A stretch of DNA of 64,000 bases from Phycicoccus sp. CSK15P-2. GTDB lineage: Bacteria; Actinomycetota; Actinomycetes; Actinomycetales; Dermatophilaceae. The notes beneath the pieces were generated by a model that was not told where the DNA came from, did not search any database, and saw nothing but the letters and a program-made list of their open reading frames with translations. Numbering within the stretch: position 1 is the first letter of the stretch; each line of letters starts with the position of its first letter. Where the stretch lies: contig NZ_JAFDVE010000008.1 of NCBI RefSeq assembly GCF_016888005.1, positions 62,001 to 126,000 on the forward strand, given 5' to 3'. A program made the translations under genes and the position numbers. This document shows, in pieces, positions 45,575-55,975 of the stretch.

Positions 45575-48500
45575 ATGGCGTCGAGGGCCCGTGCCCTCGT
45601 GACGCCCATGGCGTACCGGTCGGCGCCATGTGGACGAGGGGTGTCGGGGAGCTGGTCGGTCGTGGGGTTCAGGCGGTTCGTGGTGGTGGCGCTGACCGCG
45701 CCTCTGGTCGTCGTGGGAGCGGTCCCTGCCTCCGCGGCCCTCGCACCGACCGTTGCCTCTGCCGTCGCGGGGCCGTCCGTCGCATCGGTCGACGACCAGG
45801 AGGTGACCGAGCCGCCGACGGTGGGCTCGGTGTCGCCGAGGAAGGGCGCCGCCGGCACGACCGTGACCGTCGTGGGCTCCGGTTTCGCCACCGACCCTGA
45901 CGCCAACCACGTGACCCTCAACGGTCATGACGTCGAGGTCACGGAGGCGTCGGCGTCGTCGCTCTCACTGGTCGTCCCGGAGTCGGCCACGTCGGGGCGG
46001 TTCGTCGTCGAGACGCCGACGGGGTCGGTGCGCACGAACGACTTCGTCGTCCCGCCGGCGGGCGCGACGGTCGAGCACGTCGCGGGCGTGGCACGGCTCG
46101 AGCCGGGCGGGGCCGCGGAGACGATCACGATCCCCGAGCGGGACGACGTCGGGATGTTCCTCTTCGACGGATCCCCGGGGCAGAGCATCAGCGCGCTCTT
46201 GTCGGAAGGCACCATCGGGTCCTCCCCGTGCTGCGCGTTCAACCTCTCGGTGACCGCACCCTCGGGTGCGGTGCTCATGTCGCCGAACTTCCGACCCACC
46301 GTCGGCACGTTCATCGAGCCCATCACGCTCGCCGAGGCGGGCACGTACAGCATCGTCGTCGATCCTGTCGGATCGTCCACAGGCTCGATGACCGGCACGG
46401 TCTTCGACATACCGGAGGACTCCGAAAGCGACATCGAGCCCGGGGGTGAGCCGGCGACGCTCACGACGACTGTTCCCGGCCAGCGTGCGCTGGCGAGGTT
46501 CACCGGCACAGCAGGCCAGCGGGTCAGTCTCAGCACCGCTCCGGCGACGTTCGGGACCTCGTCGTGCTGCGATGCCGTCCTCGCGATCGTCGGACCGGCG
46601 GGGACGGCAGTCCTGGGGCCGACATCGGTGGGCGTCCACGCCCAGTTCAACGGGCCCGTCACTCTTGGAACGAGTGGCGAGTACACCGTGTCGGTCGATC
46701 CTCGATCGCACTTGACCGGCAGCGTGGAGCTGACTCTCCATGACCTCCCCCCTGACCCGAGGTACACCCTGGAGGTCGGCGGTGAGCCGGTCGAGGTCGT
46801 CACGGAGGCTCCGGGTCAGGACGCGGTCGTGGCATTCACCGCGAAGCAGGGGGACCGGGTCGCGTTCCGCTTGAAGGACGTCACCTTCTACCCGTCGGCG
46901 TGCTGTGCGATGGACTTCTCCTTGCGCTCTCCCGATGGCGTGACGATCTCGGGGCCGTCCGCCGTCGGCCCGGGGTACCGCTACGTCGAGCACATGACCA
47001 TGCCATCCGACGGCATCTACGAGGTGGTCCTGGACCCTCGGCACGACAGCACGGGGCACGCGACGGTCGAGGCACTCGTCGTTCCCGACGACCAGGTCCT
47101 CGGCGTGGAAGCGGACGGCACCAAGGCAGTGGTGGAGACCACCGGTCCTGGCCAGAACGCCGTCGTGGAGTTCGACGCGGAGGCGAACTCCACCGTCACC
47201 GCGATCCTCAGCGACGTGGCCCTGGGGACGAGCGGATGCTGTGACGCCAGGTACGGCATCACCGGGCCGGACGGCCGCTACGTCGTCTCCCCGTGGTGGT
47301 TCGACAGCAGGGGAGCCTTCATCGACCAGACGGTCCTGCCGGCCACCGGGCGCTACCGCTTCACCATCGACCCGAACGGCGAGAACACTGGGGTCGCGAC
47401 GTTGCAGGTCTTCACCATCGGGTCCGAGATGACCAAGGAGGTCGTGCCGGGTGGCGACGCCGTCGAGCTGAGGACGACCATCCCGGGCCAGAACGCCCAT
47501 GCCACGTTCGTGGGTGCCGCCACTCAGCGGGTATCGGTGCAGGTCAGCGGTAGCACGTTCGACGGGTGTACCTGGTGTGGGGCCCATCTGCGCGTCAAGG
47601 ATCCCTCGGGGCAGTTCCTGGTCAACTCGACGCTCTTCGGGACCAACGGAGTCTCGAGCGACGTCGTCCTGCCGACGGACGGCACGTACACGATCGACAT
47701 CGACCCAGAGGCGACGCGAACTGGCACGGTGCTCGTCAAGGTGACGTCCGGTCCGAGCGCTCCGGGTATCACCAGCACGACGCACCCCGACCCGGACCTG
47801 GCGTATGCAGATGGTGACTTCGCCGCGACGTGGGCTCCGGGAGCCGGCGGCGAGGTCGTCGGCTGGTCCGTGGTCGTTGACGACGAACCGGGCACGGTGC
47901 CGGACGAGTCCGTCTCACAGACCGAGGCCGAAATGTCGACGACCGTTGGCGAAGGCCAGTGGTACCTGCATGTCCGGGGCATCGACGACGCCGGCTTCGG
48001 GGGGGCCACCGCCCACTTCCCGTTCCGCTACGACGTGACGGGACCCCCGGCACCTGAGATCGAGAGCTCCTCCCACCCCGACCCCGAGGCCTTCTACAAC
48101 GAGACCCGGCTCGTCGCCTCATGGGACGAGCCGGCCGACCCGAGCGGGATCGCGGGGTACGCGGTCGTGGTCGACGACGCACCCGGGACCGTGCCGGGCG
48201 AGGCGGTGACGCAGACGGAGAGGTCGCTGGAGCTCGAGCTCGACGAGGGGCTGCACTACGTGCACGTCCGCGCCGTCGACGGGGCGGGGTACTGGGGGGA
48301 GACGGCGACCTTCGGCGTCCGGGTCGACACCACCGGGCCGGGGGCTCCCGAGGTGACGAGCAGCACGCACCCGGACCCTGACACGACGTACACCTCGACC
48401 GCGCTCGTCGCCGCCTGGGACGAGCCCACGGACGTGGCGGGCATCGAGGGCTACGCGGTGGTGCTCGACAAGGAGGAGGGCACCGAGCCCCGGAACGCTG

Positions 48501-51500
48501 TCACTCAGACCGAGCGGTCGTACTCGACGACCGTGGGCGGCGGGGTCTGGTACCTGCACGTGAGAGCGGTGGACTCCGCAGGCAACGCGGGGGAGACGGC
48601 GCACCTGCGGGTCAACGTGGACGACGCGGACGGTGCCGGGCCCACGATGGTTCCGGGATACATCGAGGAGGACACGGTCTGGGGCCCGCAAGGGTCTCCC
48701 TATGTCATCGACCGCACTGCAGTTCGACCGAACGCCTCTCTGACGATCCTGCCGGGGACGGTCGTCAAGTTCACACGACCGGACAGGATCAGCGCCCTGG
48801 AGGCCGACGGCCAGCTGCTCGTCCTCGGGAGCCCCACCCGTCCCGTGGTCTTCACGTCCTTCAAGGACGACACCGCCGGAGGCGACACGAACGGCGACGG
48901 CAGCGCCAGCGCGCCGGGGCGCGGCGACTGGCGGACCATCAGCGTCTCCGGGGGCGGAGACCCGTTCACGCTGGGCGGGCAGCGCCCGGTGAGCGTCATC
49001 GACCACGCGGACATCCGTTACGGGGGCTGGGGCTCCGGCATCATGCTGTGCAGCGGCGGCTCGCAGGTCAGCGTCGGGGCGAGCGCCCGGGCCGTCGTCT
49101 CGAACTCGCGGTTCCGCGACTCCCAATACAACAGCATCACGGGGGGCGGCTCGGAGGGGTTCCTGGGCATCTACGGGAACTCTTTCGAGTCGGGCAACTG
49201 CGGGGTCAACCTGCGGGCCGGCGACGTCGTCGGGAACGTCTTCGAAGACAACTTCGGGGAGTACGCGTTCTTCTCCAACTCCCCGTACGACCTGCGCTTC
49301 CAGCGCAACGTCGTGCACGGCGGAAGTCTCGTCATCGGGGCGGCCCCCACCCGTGAGCAGGCCGACGTCCGGTTCAACTCGTTCTACGGCAAGACGTGGG
49401 ACTGGCCCGCAGCGGACCAGGACCTCACCGACTACTCCCTCAACTGGTGGGGGTACGACCTCAACGCCGAGGTGCTGCCGGAGTGCATGCACATCGACGC
49501 CGTCAATGCCCACAACCCACCGTTGGACGCGCCGGGGACGGTCGAGTGCATCCAGCAGGGGAAGGACCTCGTCCATCCGCAGGGGTACTTCACCGAGGTC
49601 AAGCCCGCGCTGAGCTCACCGCCGGCGTCACTGCCGATGAGCGTCCGCGAGGCGAGCTCGCCTCGGGTCGGTCCGGTCAACGCGTACTCCGGCGCGCTGA
49701 CGTACAGCATCGAGGACCTGGCCCTCGAGGACGCCGGCAAGCTGATCAGCGCCGTCCGCACCTACCGCAGCGACCGACCGGCCGGCTCCGAGCTCGGCCC
49801 GGGATGGTTCACCGCCTTCGACGAGAAGCTCTCGACGAACGACAGCACGAGCATCATGGCGACGGCCACGGGGGACCTCACCTTCACGGACGACCCCGCG
49901 GCGGGCGTCGTCCCGACGGCGGGTGTCTCCGCGGACTTCACGACCGGAGAGGACGGCAGTGCGGTCACGACGACGGACCGGACGACCTACCGGTTCGACG
50001 CGAACGGCGAGCTGTCCGGGATGCTGCTCGGCGACCCGGGGCACGAGGTCGACGTCGACCGTGCGGACGGGAAGCTCAGCCGGGTAACCGGTTCATCGGG
50101 GCGGTCGATCACCTACGAACGCGCCGACGGTCACCTGCGGACGATGCGTGACTCCACCGGACGCGAGGTGACGTACACCTACGAGGACGGCCGGGTGGTC
50201 ACGGCCACGGGTGTCGACGGCAGGACGACGACGTACTCGTACGACCCGGACGGTCGACTCACGAAGGTCACCGCACCGAGTGGGGCCGAGCAGCTGGCCG
50301 TCCACTACGACTCGTCCGGACGCGTTGACTGGGTCGAGGAGGCCGGCTCGGGCCGCTCCGAGCTGACGTACGACCCGGAGGGGCAGCGAACACTCGTGAA
50401 GCGGGCCGACGGCAGCACGCTCGAGCTCCTCTACGACGAGTACGGGCGCAGCGTGCAGGAACGGGTGCGCGGGGGTGCCGGCACGCACACCGTCTACGAC
50501 GGTGAAGGTCGCGCCGTCGTCTCGGTGGCCGGTGTGCCGTCGAAGCCGATGACCCGCTACAGCGCGGCTGCCACGGCGACCCTGTTCGACGACCGCGGCG
50601 ACCCCGTGCTCGAGGTCGACCCGGTCGGTCGCAGCACTGCGACCACCTTCACCGCTGCGCACAAGCCGCTCGTGACGAAGCGGCCGGACGGCTCCACCAT
50701 CGTGCGCACGTACGACGACGACGGCCGCCTGGACACCGTGAAGGACGCCGAGGGCCACGTCCAGGAGTTCACGTACAACGACCGCGGACAGGTCACCTCC
50801 GCGAAGGACCCGGTGGGTCGGACGTCCACGCTGACGTACGAGGACGACGGCGACCTGGAGAAGGTCGTCGACGTCCACGGCGGCACGACGGGCATCACCA
50901 ACGACGACCTCGGCCGGCCGGTGTCGGTCACGACGGCGGACGGCGCGGTGCGGCGTTCGACGTACACCCCGTGGGGGGCGGTCCGCACCGAGACCGCACC
51001 CCGCGGAGGGGTCACGACATCGGTGTACGACGCCGACCGCGCCCTGGTGCGGGTCACCGACGCCGAGGACGGGGTCACCCGGATCACCCGGGACGACGCC
51101 GGCCGGGTGGTGGCGTCCACCGACCCCGCAGGTGGGACGACGAAGGTCGAGTACGACGCGGTCGGCCGGGTCGCGAAGGTGACCGACGCCCGGGGCCACG
51201 CGTACGCCCGGGCCTACACCGTGGACGGGTTCGTGCGGTCGACGACCGCGCCCGACGGTGCACGCACGACGATCGACACGGACCCACTCGGACGCCCCGT
51301 GCGGGTGACCGACCCGCTGGACAACGTCACCCAGTACACGCTCGACCGCACCGGCCGGTTGCTCCGGCGGGAGGCCCCCGACGGTGCGGTCCACCGGTAC
51401 GCCCTCGACGCCCTGGGCCGGGTGACGGCGTACACCGCGCCGGACAGTGGGGTGTGGAAGACCTCGTACAGCCCGAACGGGAAAGTCACGTCGTCGACGG

Positions 51501-54500
51501 ACCCGCTCTCGCGCACCGTCACCCGGAGCTACGACCCGGTCGGGCGGCCGACGCGGGTCGTCGACGCGGCCGGGGTCGCGACGGACACCACCTATGACGA
51601 CGACGCCCGGCAGGCCAGGACGACCGATGCACTGGGCTTGGTCGGCAGGGTGACCCTCGACCGGATGGGCCGCGTCGTCGTCGAGGCCGACGGCAGCGGT
51701 GCCGAGACGAGGACCGCCTACGACGCCGACGGGAACGTCGCGACCGTGACCGACCCGGACGGGGGTGTCGAGCGTTTCGACTACGACCTGGCCGGTCGTC
51801 TGGTCGAGCAGACGGACGGCGAAGGCCGCACCACGACACTGACCCTGGACGATGCGGGCCGGGCCGTGCAGGCCCACCTCGGGGACGGGTCGGCGGAGGC
51901 CTACGCGTACGACGAGAACGGCAACCTCGCGTCGAGGACGGACGGCGAGGACCACACCTGGAGCTTCACCTACGACGAGGCGAACCGGCTGCTCACGGAG
52001 ACGGACCCGCTGGAGCACGTCACCTCGTACGTCTACGACGCCGCTGGACGGACGACGAAGGCCACCGACCCGACCGGGGTGTCCAGAGGATGGCGCTACG
52101 ACGCCGAGCACCGGGTGACCGCCGAGGTCGACGGTGCCGGCGAGGCCTGGACCTCCACCTACGACCTCGCCGGCAACCTGACCGGGACCCGCGACCCCGC
52201 CGGTGTGACGCGGGCGTTCACGTACGACCGGGCCGGTCAGCTCCTCCGGGACTCCGGCGGGCCCACAGGTCTCGTGCAGTACACGTACGACGAGGCGGGC
52301 CGGATGGCCACTCGGAAGGACGCGCGGAACCAGACGCGGACGTTCGAGTACGACATCCGGTCCCGTCCGACGGCGACCGTCGACGAGCTCGGCCAGCGAA
52401 GCGAGGTGGCCGTCGACCTTGCCGGGCGGGTCACGAGGACGACGAGCCCGAGCGGGCGGGTCGAGTCCTGGGAGTACACGCCCGCGGGCAGGCTCAAGGG
52501 TGCCGTGAACGGCGCCGGCGAGAAGAGCGTCTACGGCTACGACGCCTCGGGCCTCCTCGGCAGCGTGACGAACCCTGCGGGCCACGAGTGGCGCTTCACC
52601 TACGACACTGCGGGCCGGATGGCCACGCAGAAGACGCCGACCGGGGCCGTGACGAGCTTCGGCTACGACGACGCGGGCCGGTTGAAGACCAAGAACCTGC
52701 CCTCCGGCGACACCGTCACGTCGGTGTGGGACGCCGCGGGGCGCCTGCGGTCCGAGGCCGGCTCGGGCATCACGCGGTCCTTCGAGCGTGACGCCGCCGG
52801 GCGGCTGACGGAGGCGTCCGCGGGCGGTGTCACGACGAGCCTGACGTACAACGGACGCGGCCTGCTGCGGTCGACGACCGACGACCTGGGGGCCACGACG
52901 TACGAGTACGACGCGGCACAGCGGCTCTCGGAGACGACGCTCGCGTCCGGCTCCACCGACCGGTTCACCTACGACAGCCACGGACGGCTCGGCTCGGTAC
53001 GGGGCAGCACCAACTTCGACAACGTCTACGACGACCTGGGGCGCGTCGTCCAGCGCACGGCCGTCGGGCCGACGCGGGGTGACAACCACGAGTTCCGGAC
53101 GTTCGACAAGCTGGGTCGGCTCACGGGGAAGCGGGACTTCTCGAGGCGGTACGAAACCGCCGTCACGTACACCGCCGACTCGCAGATCAAGACGCTCTCC
53201 CAGGTCGCCCCGGGCAACGACGCGTCGAACAGCACGTCCTACGAGTACGACGACGCGGGCCGGCTCGTGGCCGAAGCCGTGACTCCGACCGACGGGGCGA
53301 CGAGCACCACTCGGTACGGCTGGGACGCCGCATCCAACCGGGCGTCCGTCACCCTCCCCGACGGGTCCACCGTGGAGTCCACGTACGACGACGACGGCGT
53401 CCTTCTCGGGTCGAGCGACGGGACGCAGGTCGACCACGACGCGAACGGCAACATCATCGGCGTCACGGGCCCGAGCGGGCCTCGGTCGTACGAGTACGAC
53501 GCCTTCGGGCAGCTGACGGCGGCCACTGTCGGCGGCACGGAGGTCGGGTACACCAACGACGCGCTCGGACGCCTCGCGGTGACGTCCCAGGGCACGGCGA
53601 CCTCTCGGGTCGGGTACGTGGGGTCCACCGACCTGGTCGCCTCGTACGAGGACGCGCAGGGCGTCGCGACCCTGATGTCGCGTGACCCGGCGGGTGAGCT
53701 GCTGGCACAGGAGACAGTCGGAGGGTCGACGAGCAAGGTGGTGTCGAGCGTCCACGGCGACGTCGGGGCGGTCCTCGGCGAGCGGGACACCTCCTCGGCG
53801 TCGAACGTCTACACGGCGTTCGGGCAGGCCTCCACGGCGGGTGAGATGCCGTCGCCACTCGGCTTCCAGTCGATGGTGACCGACGAGGTCACGGGCCTGG
53901 TCGACATGGGCTTCCGCAGCTACGACCCGACGACGGGGCGGTTCACCGCGCCGGACGACGTGGTCGGTGCGCTGGGTTCGCCGGTGACGTTGAACCGGTA
54001 CACGTACGCCAACGCCGACCCGCTCAACTACTTCGACCCGGACGGCCACTGGGGCTGGAGCGACGTGAAGAAGCTGAGTCAGAGTGCCCTTGGGCGGATC
54101 TCGGACGGGAAGGACAGCGTGACCTCTGCGTTGTCCGGGGCGTGGGAGTCGTTCCGGACCGATGCCGGGCGCGGATGGCGGCAGCTGAAGAACGACGTCC
54201 AGAACTCTGCGGCGTATCGCCAGGCGCGCAGCTCGTTCCGTGACGCGCCGCAGGTCGCGAACCGGTATGCGCCGGTGGTGATGAGCAAGGTCGCGCAGAT
54301 GGATGGGCACGACTTGCTGGGCGCCGTCGGCCTGTTCCCGTTCGCCGGTGAGGCCGCGGATGCGGTCAACGCGGTGTGGTACGCGTCGGAGGGGGACTAC
54401 GCGAACGCGGGGTTGTCGGCTGCGGCGACTTTGCCTTTCGTCGGGTGGGGTGCGACGGGCGGGAAGTTCTTGTGGAAGTCGGCTCGTGCTGAGCGGCGGG

Positions 54501-54985
54501 TCGCGGGTGTGGAGCGGTACTCGGTGCGGTCGGGGCTGGATCCGCCGGTGTCGGGGGGTCGTCCGGCGGCGCGTGTGGAGGGTTCGCCGGGGCGTGCCCC
54601 TGGCCCGAGCAACGCGTCGGCTGCGGCAGAGACCCCAACCTCGCTACCCTCAACCCATGCCGCAAACGGCGCAGAGGACGCTGCGGGGATTGTCTACCGC
54701 CGCACGGATCTGATGGGTGGGAAGCCGTACATCGGCCAGGCCAAGAACGACGCACGGTACATCGTTCGACAGTCGGAGCATGCCAGGGCGCATCCTGATG
54801 CGGACTTCGAGTTCGAGATCATCGGCCGGGCGGAGCCGGGCGCTCAGTTGGATCGGATGGAGGAGTTCTACATCCGGCGCGGTGGCGGCCCGACGAACTT
54901 GAGCAATCCAGACGGTGGACTGTCGAACTGGCGCCATCAAATGAACGACTCGCGCTATCTCGGAGCTGGAGGGGACCTTTGGTAG
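45575..54985 (+). CDS. Giant secreted RHS/YD-repeat polymorphic toxin with GIY-YIG-like tip
   Basis: 3136 aa from ATG 45575; ATG 45608 is also possible. Order: Sec signal (~28-57); IPT/TIG domain (~78-160); five ~112-residue beta repeats (~165-725), each with a conserved CC (WC-spaced in the fifth); three FN3-like repeats (~728-1022, each with a THPDPD- or SHPDPE-type motif); a right-handed beta-helix (~1027-1315); RHS entry module (~1354); YD repeats (~1495-2742); RHS core NADPLNYFDPDG (~2813); a variable 314-residue C-terminus. The last ~98 residues (IVYRRTD...KPYIGQAK...RMEEFYIR...TNLSN) fit a GIY-YIG nuclease: Tyr/Gly strands, Arg, Glu and Asn in order. It is probably an interbacterial or contact-dependent toxin. 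The immunity gene overlaps its stop. Confidence 0.9.
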   Translation: MASRARALVTPMAYRSAPCGRGVSGSWSVVGFRRFVVVALTAPLVVVGAVPASAALAPTVASAVAGPSVASVDDQEVTEPPTVGSVSPRKGAAGTTVTVVGSGFATDPDANHVTLNGHDVEVTEASASSLSLVVPESATSGRFVVETPTGSVRTNDFVVPPAGATVEHVAGVARLEPGGAAETITIPERDDVGMFLFDGSPGQSISALLSEGTIGSSPCCAFNLSVTAPSGAVLMSPNFRPTVGTFIEPITLAEAGTYSIVVDPVGSSTGSMTGTVFDIPEDSESDIEPGGEPATLTTTVPGQRALARFTGTAGQRVSLSTAPATFGTSSCCDAVLAIVGPAGTAVLGPTSVGVHAQFNGPVTLGTSGEYTVSVDPRSHLTGSVELTLHDLPPDPRYTLEVGGEPVEVVTEAPGQDAVVAFTAKQGDRVAFRLKDVTFYPSACCAMDFSLRSPDGVTISGPSAVGPGYRYVEHMTMPSDGIYEVVLDPRHDSTGHATVEALVVPDDQVLGVEADGTKAVVETTGPGQNAVVEFDAEANSTVTAILSDVALGTSGCCDARYGITGPDGRYVVSPWWFDSRGAFIDQTVLPATGRYRFTIDPNGENTGVATLQVFTIGSEMTKEVVPGGDAVELRTTIPGQNAHATFVGAATQRVSVQVSGSTFDGCTWCGAHLRVKDPSGQFLVNSTLFGTNGVSSDVVLPTDGTYTIDIDPEATRTGTVLVKVTSGPSAPGITSTTHPDPDLAYADGDFAATWAPGAGGEVVGWSVVVDDEPGTVPDESVSQTEAEMSTTVGEGQWYLHVRGIDDAGFGGATAHFPFRYDVTGPPAPEIESSSHPDPEAFYNETRLVASWDEPADPSGIAGYAVVVDDAPGTVPGEAVTQTERSLELELDEGLHYVHVRAVDGAGYWGETATFGVRVDTTGPGAPEVTSSTHPDPDTTYTSTALVAAWDEPTDVAGIEGYAVVLDKEEGTEPRNAVTQTERSYSTTVGGGVWYLHVRAVDSAGNAGETAHLRVNVDDADGAGPTMVPGYIEEDTVWGPQGSPYVIDRTAVRPNASLTILPGTVVKFTRPDRISALEADGQLLVLGSPTRPVVFTSFKDDTAGGDTNGDGSASAPGRGDWRTISVSGGGDPFTLGGQRPVSVIDHADIRYGGWGSGIMLCSGGSQVSVGASARAVVSNSRFRDSQYNSITGGGSEGFLGIYGNSFESGNCGVNLRAGDVVGNVFEDNFGEYAFFSNSPYDLRFQRNVVHGGSLVIGAAPTREQADVRFNSFYGKTWDWPAADQDLTDYSLNWWGYDLNAEVLPECMHIDAVNAHNPPLDAPGTVECIQQGKDLVHPQGYFTEVKPALSSPPASLPMSVREASSPRVGPVNAYSGALTYSIEDLALEDAGKLISAVRTYRSDRPAGSELGPGWFTAFDEKLSTNDSTSIMATATGDLTFTDDPAAGVVPTAGVSADFTTGEDGSAVTTTDRTTYRFDANGELSGMLLGDPGHEVDVDRADGKLSRVTGSSGRSITYERADGHLRTMRDSTGREVTYTYEDGRVVTATGVDGRTTTYSYDPDGRLTKVTAPSGAEQLAVHYDSSGRVDWVEEAGSGRSELTYDPEGQRTLVKRADGSTLELLYDEYGRSVQERVRGGAGTHTVYDGEGRAVVSVAGVPSKPMTRYSAAATATLFDDRGDPVLEVDPVGRSTATTFTAAHKPLVTKRPDGSTIVRTYDDDGRLDTVKDAEGHVQEFTYNDRGQVTSAKDPVGRTSTLTYEDDGDLEKVVDVHGGTTGITNDDLGRPVSVTTADGAVRRSTYTPWGAVRTETAPRGGVTTSVYDADRALVRVTDAEDGVTRITRDDAGRVVASTDPAGGTTKVEYDAVGRVAKVTDARGHAYARAYTVDGFVRSTTAPDGARTTIDTDPLGRPVRVTDPLDNVTQYTLDRTGRLLRREAPDGAVHRYALDALGRVTAYTAPDSGVWKTSYSPNGKVTSSTDPLSRTVTRSYDPVGRPTRVVDAAGVATDTTYDDDARQARTTDALGLVGRVTLDRMGRVVVEADGSGAETRTAYDADGNVATVTDPDGGVERFDYDLAGRLVEQTDGEGRTTTLTLDDAGRAVQAHLGDGSAEAYAYDENGNLASRTDGEDHTWSFTYDEANRLLTETDPLEHVTSYVYDAAGRTTKATDPTGVSRGWRYDAEHRVTAEVDGAGEAWTSTYDLAGNLTGTRDPAGVTRAFTYDRAGQLLRDSGGPTGLVQYTYDEAGRMATRKDARNQTRTFEYDIRSRPTATVDELGQRSEVAVDLAGRVTRTTSPSGRVESWEYTPAGRLKGAVNGAGEKSVYGYDASGLLGSVTNPAGHEWRFTYDTAGRMATQKTPTGAVTSFGYDDAGRLKTKNLPSGDTVTSVWDAAGRLRSEAGSGITRSFERDAAGRLTEASAGGVTTSLTYNGRGLLRSTTDDLGATTYEYDAAQRLSETTLASGSTDRFTYDSHGRLGSVRGSTNFDNVYDDLGRVVQRTAVGPTRGDNHEFRTFDKLGRLTGKRDFSRRYETAVTYTADSQIKTLSQVAPGNDASNSTSYEYDDAGRLVAEAVTPTDGATSTTRYGWDAASNRASVTLPDGSTVESTYDDDGVLLGSSDGTQVDHDANGNIIGVTGPSGPRSYEYDAFGQLTAATVGGTEVGYTNDALGRLAVTSQGTATSRVGYVGSTDLVASYEDAQGVATLMSRDPAGELLAQETVGGSTSKVVSSVHGDVGAVLGERDTSSASNVYTAFGQASTAGEMPSPLGFQSMVTDEVTGLVDMGFRSYDPTTGRFTAPDDVVGALGSPVTLNRYTYANADPLNYFDPDGHWGWSDVKKLSQSALGRISDGKDSVTSALSGAWESFRTDAGRGWRQLKNDVQNSAAYRQARSSFRDAPQVANRYAPVVMSKVAQMDGHDLLGAVGLFPFAGEAADAVNAVWYASEGDYANAGLSAAATLPFVGWGATGGKFLWKSARAERRVAGVERYSVRSGLDPPVSGGRPAARVEGSPGRAPGPSNASAAAETPTSLPSTHAANGAEDAAGIVYRRTDLMGGKPYIGQAKNDARYIVRQSEHARAHPDADFEFEIIGRAEPGAQLDRMEEFYIRRGGGPTNLSNPDGGLSNWRHQMNDSRYLGAGGDLW

Positions 54986-55485
54986 CCAAGCGACCTCAGG
55001 TAGGTGACGTCTTCACCATCCCTACCGGTGACGGCAGGGCCGGCATCGGCCAAGTCGTTGCGACCTATGGGAAGGACGCCTACTTCTTGGCTGTCTTTGA
55101 GCGCGTTGTCCCTGAGGGCGATAGCTCGTCGGCGGCCACTGAAGCTCTTTCGGGCGTGGTCCGGTTCCTGGCTCTCTCTCTGGATGCCAAGTTCCACGCC
55201 GGCCACTGGCCGATCGTCACTCAAGCGCCGGTTCGTGCAGACCTGCCGCTTCCGGCCTACAAGGAGGCTGTTACGACGGCCGACCACATCGACGTTGTCG
55301 ACTACTCCGGGACGAGGCGACGTAGGGCCAGCAGGGATGAGGCCGCGCTCCTGTCGAACCGTAAGGTCGTAGCGCCCGTGCGACTGGAGCGTGCGCTTCG
55401 GGCGAGTTTGGGCCTTGAGCCGTGGTTGGAAGCCTTCGATGACCTCAGACCGCACGGGATCACCACACGGGAGGCGTTCGCCTGA
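54979..55485 (+). CDS. Imm26-like immunity protein
   Basis: 168 aa from TTG 54979 with GGAGGGG four nt upstream; it overlaps the RHS stop by 7 bp. The N-terminus RPQVGDVFTIPTGDGRAGIG and QVVATYGKDAYFLAVFERVV is the signature of the Imm26 family found behind polymorphic toxins. Position immediately after the toxin tip supports a role in neutralising the RHS nuclease. Its base composition is lower in GC than the YD region, like the toxin tip. Confidence 0.75.
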   Translation: MVAKRPQVGDVFTIPTGDGRAGIGQVVATYGKDAYFLAVFERVVPEGDSSSAATEALSGVVRFLALSLDAKFHAGHWPIVTQAPVRADLPLPAYKEAVTTADHIDVVDYSGTRRRRASRDEAALLSNRKVVAPVRLERALRASLGLEPWLEAFDDLRPHGITTREAFA

Positions 55486-55494
55486 CGGACGTCC

Positions 55495-55850
55495 TTAACC
55501 GGCGGTGCTGAGGGCGGCGCGGATGCGGGTGTTGGCGAGGAGTCCGTCGAGGATGTGTAGGAGGGCGTCGCGGTCGGCGTCGGTGAGGTTGTCGAGGTCG
55601 GCGAGGCGGTCGGTGAGGGGGTTGTCGCCGCGTAGGGCGCGCCTGGGGGCGTCGTCGAGCAGGAGGTAGTCGCAGCTCACGTCGAAGATGTCGGCGAGGC
55701 GCAGGACGGCTTCGACGGAGGGGGTGATCTTGCCGTTCTCGTAGCGGCTGATCTGTCCGGCGTCAGCGTTCTGGCGCGTGGCGAGGTCGGCTTGGGACCA
55801 GCCGTGTACCTTGCGGAGGCTCTGAGGCGTTCGCCGAGCTCAGCGACCAC
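55495..55850 (-). pseudogene. XRE-family HTH gene with a one-base frameshift
   Basis: From GTG 55850 the frame reads VVAELGERL. After one missing base the other frame continues LRKVHGWSQADLATRQNADA, GQISRYENGKITPSVEAVLR and LADIFDVSCDYLLLDD to TAG 55495. Restoring one base in the CGCCTCAGAG stretch (near 55828) gives a normal ~118-aa regulator with a C-terminal helical dimerisation segment. Either a real inactivating deletion or a sequencing error. Confidence 0.65.
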
Positions 55851-55957
55851 GGGTGATTCTCCACGGGCGAGCTGATCCTCGACCTGCCAGACGTGTGACC
55901 CCTTCTGGTCGCAGGGCGTGAAGGACGCAAGGCCTCCGATCATTCGATATGTAGTCG

Positions 55958-55975
55958 ATTGGTATACACTCCAAT
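55958..55975 (+). promoter_or_regulatory. Promoter/operator of the BrnTA-like pair
   Basis: An ATTGG (55958-55962) and CCAAT (55971-55975) inverted repeat flanks TATACACT, whose TATACA (55963-55968) is a good -10. The ATG of the toxin gene (55974) lies 5 bp after the -10, so the transcript is probably leaderless and a repressor bound to the repeat would cover the -10. Confidence 0.55.

Noticed and set aside
50060-53800. Regularly spaced repeats resembling a CRISPR array
   Set aside because: They are in-frame degenerate YD protein repeats, not identical direct repeats with unique spacers. No CRISPR array or cas gene was seen in the window.
50093-54310. Very long open frame on the minus strand opposite the RHS gene
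   Set aside because: It mirrors the YD repeats on the other strand; the product is Arg/Val/Gly/Pro repeats with no fold, a consequence of GC-rich codon bias.
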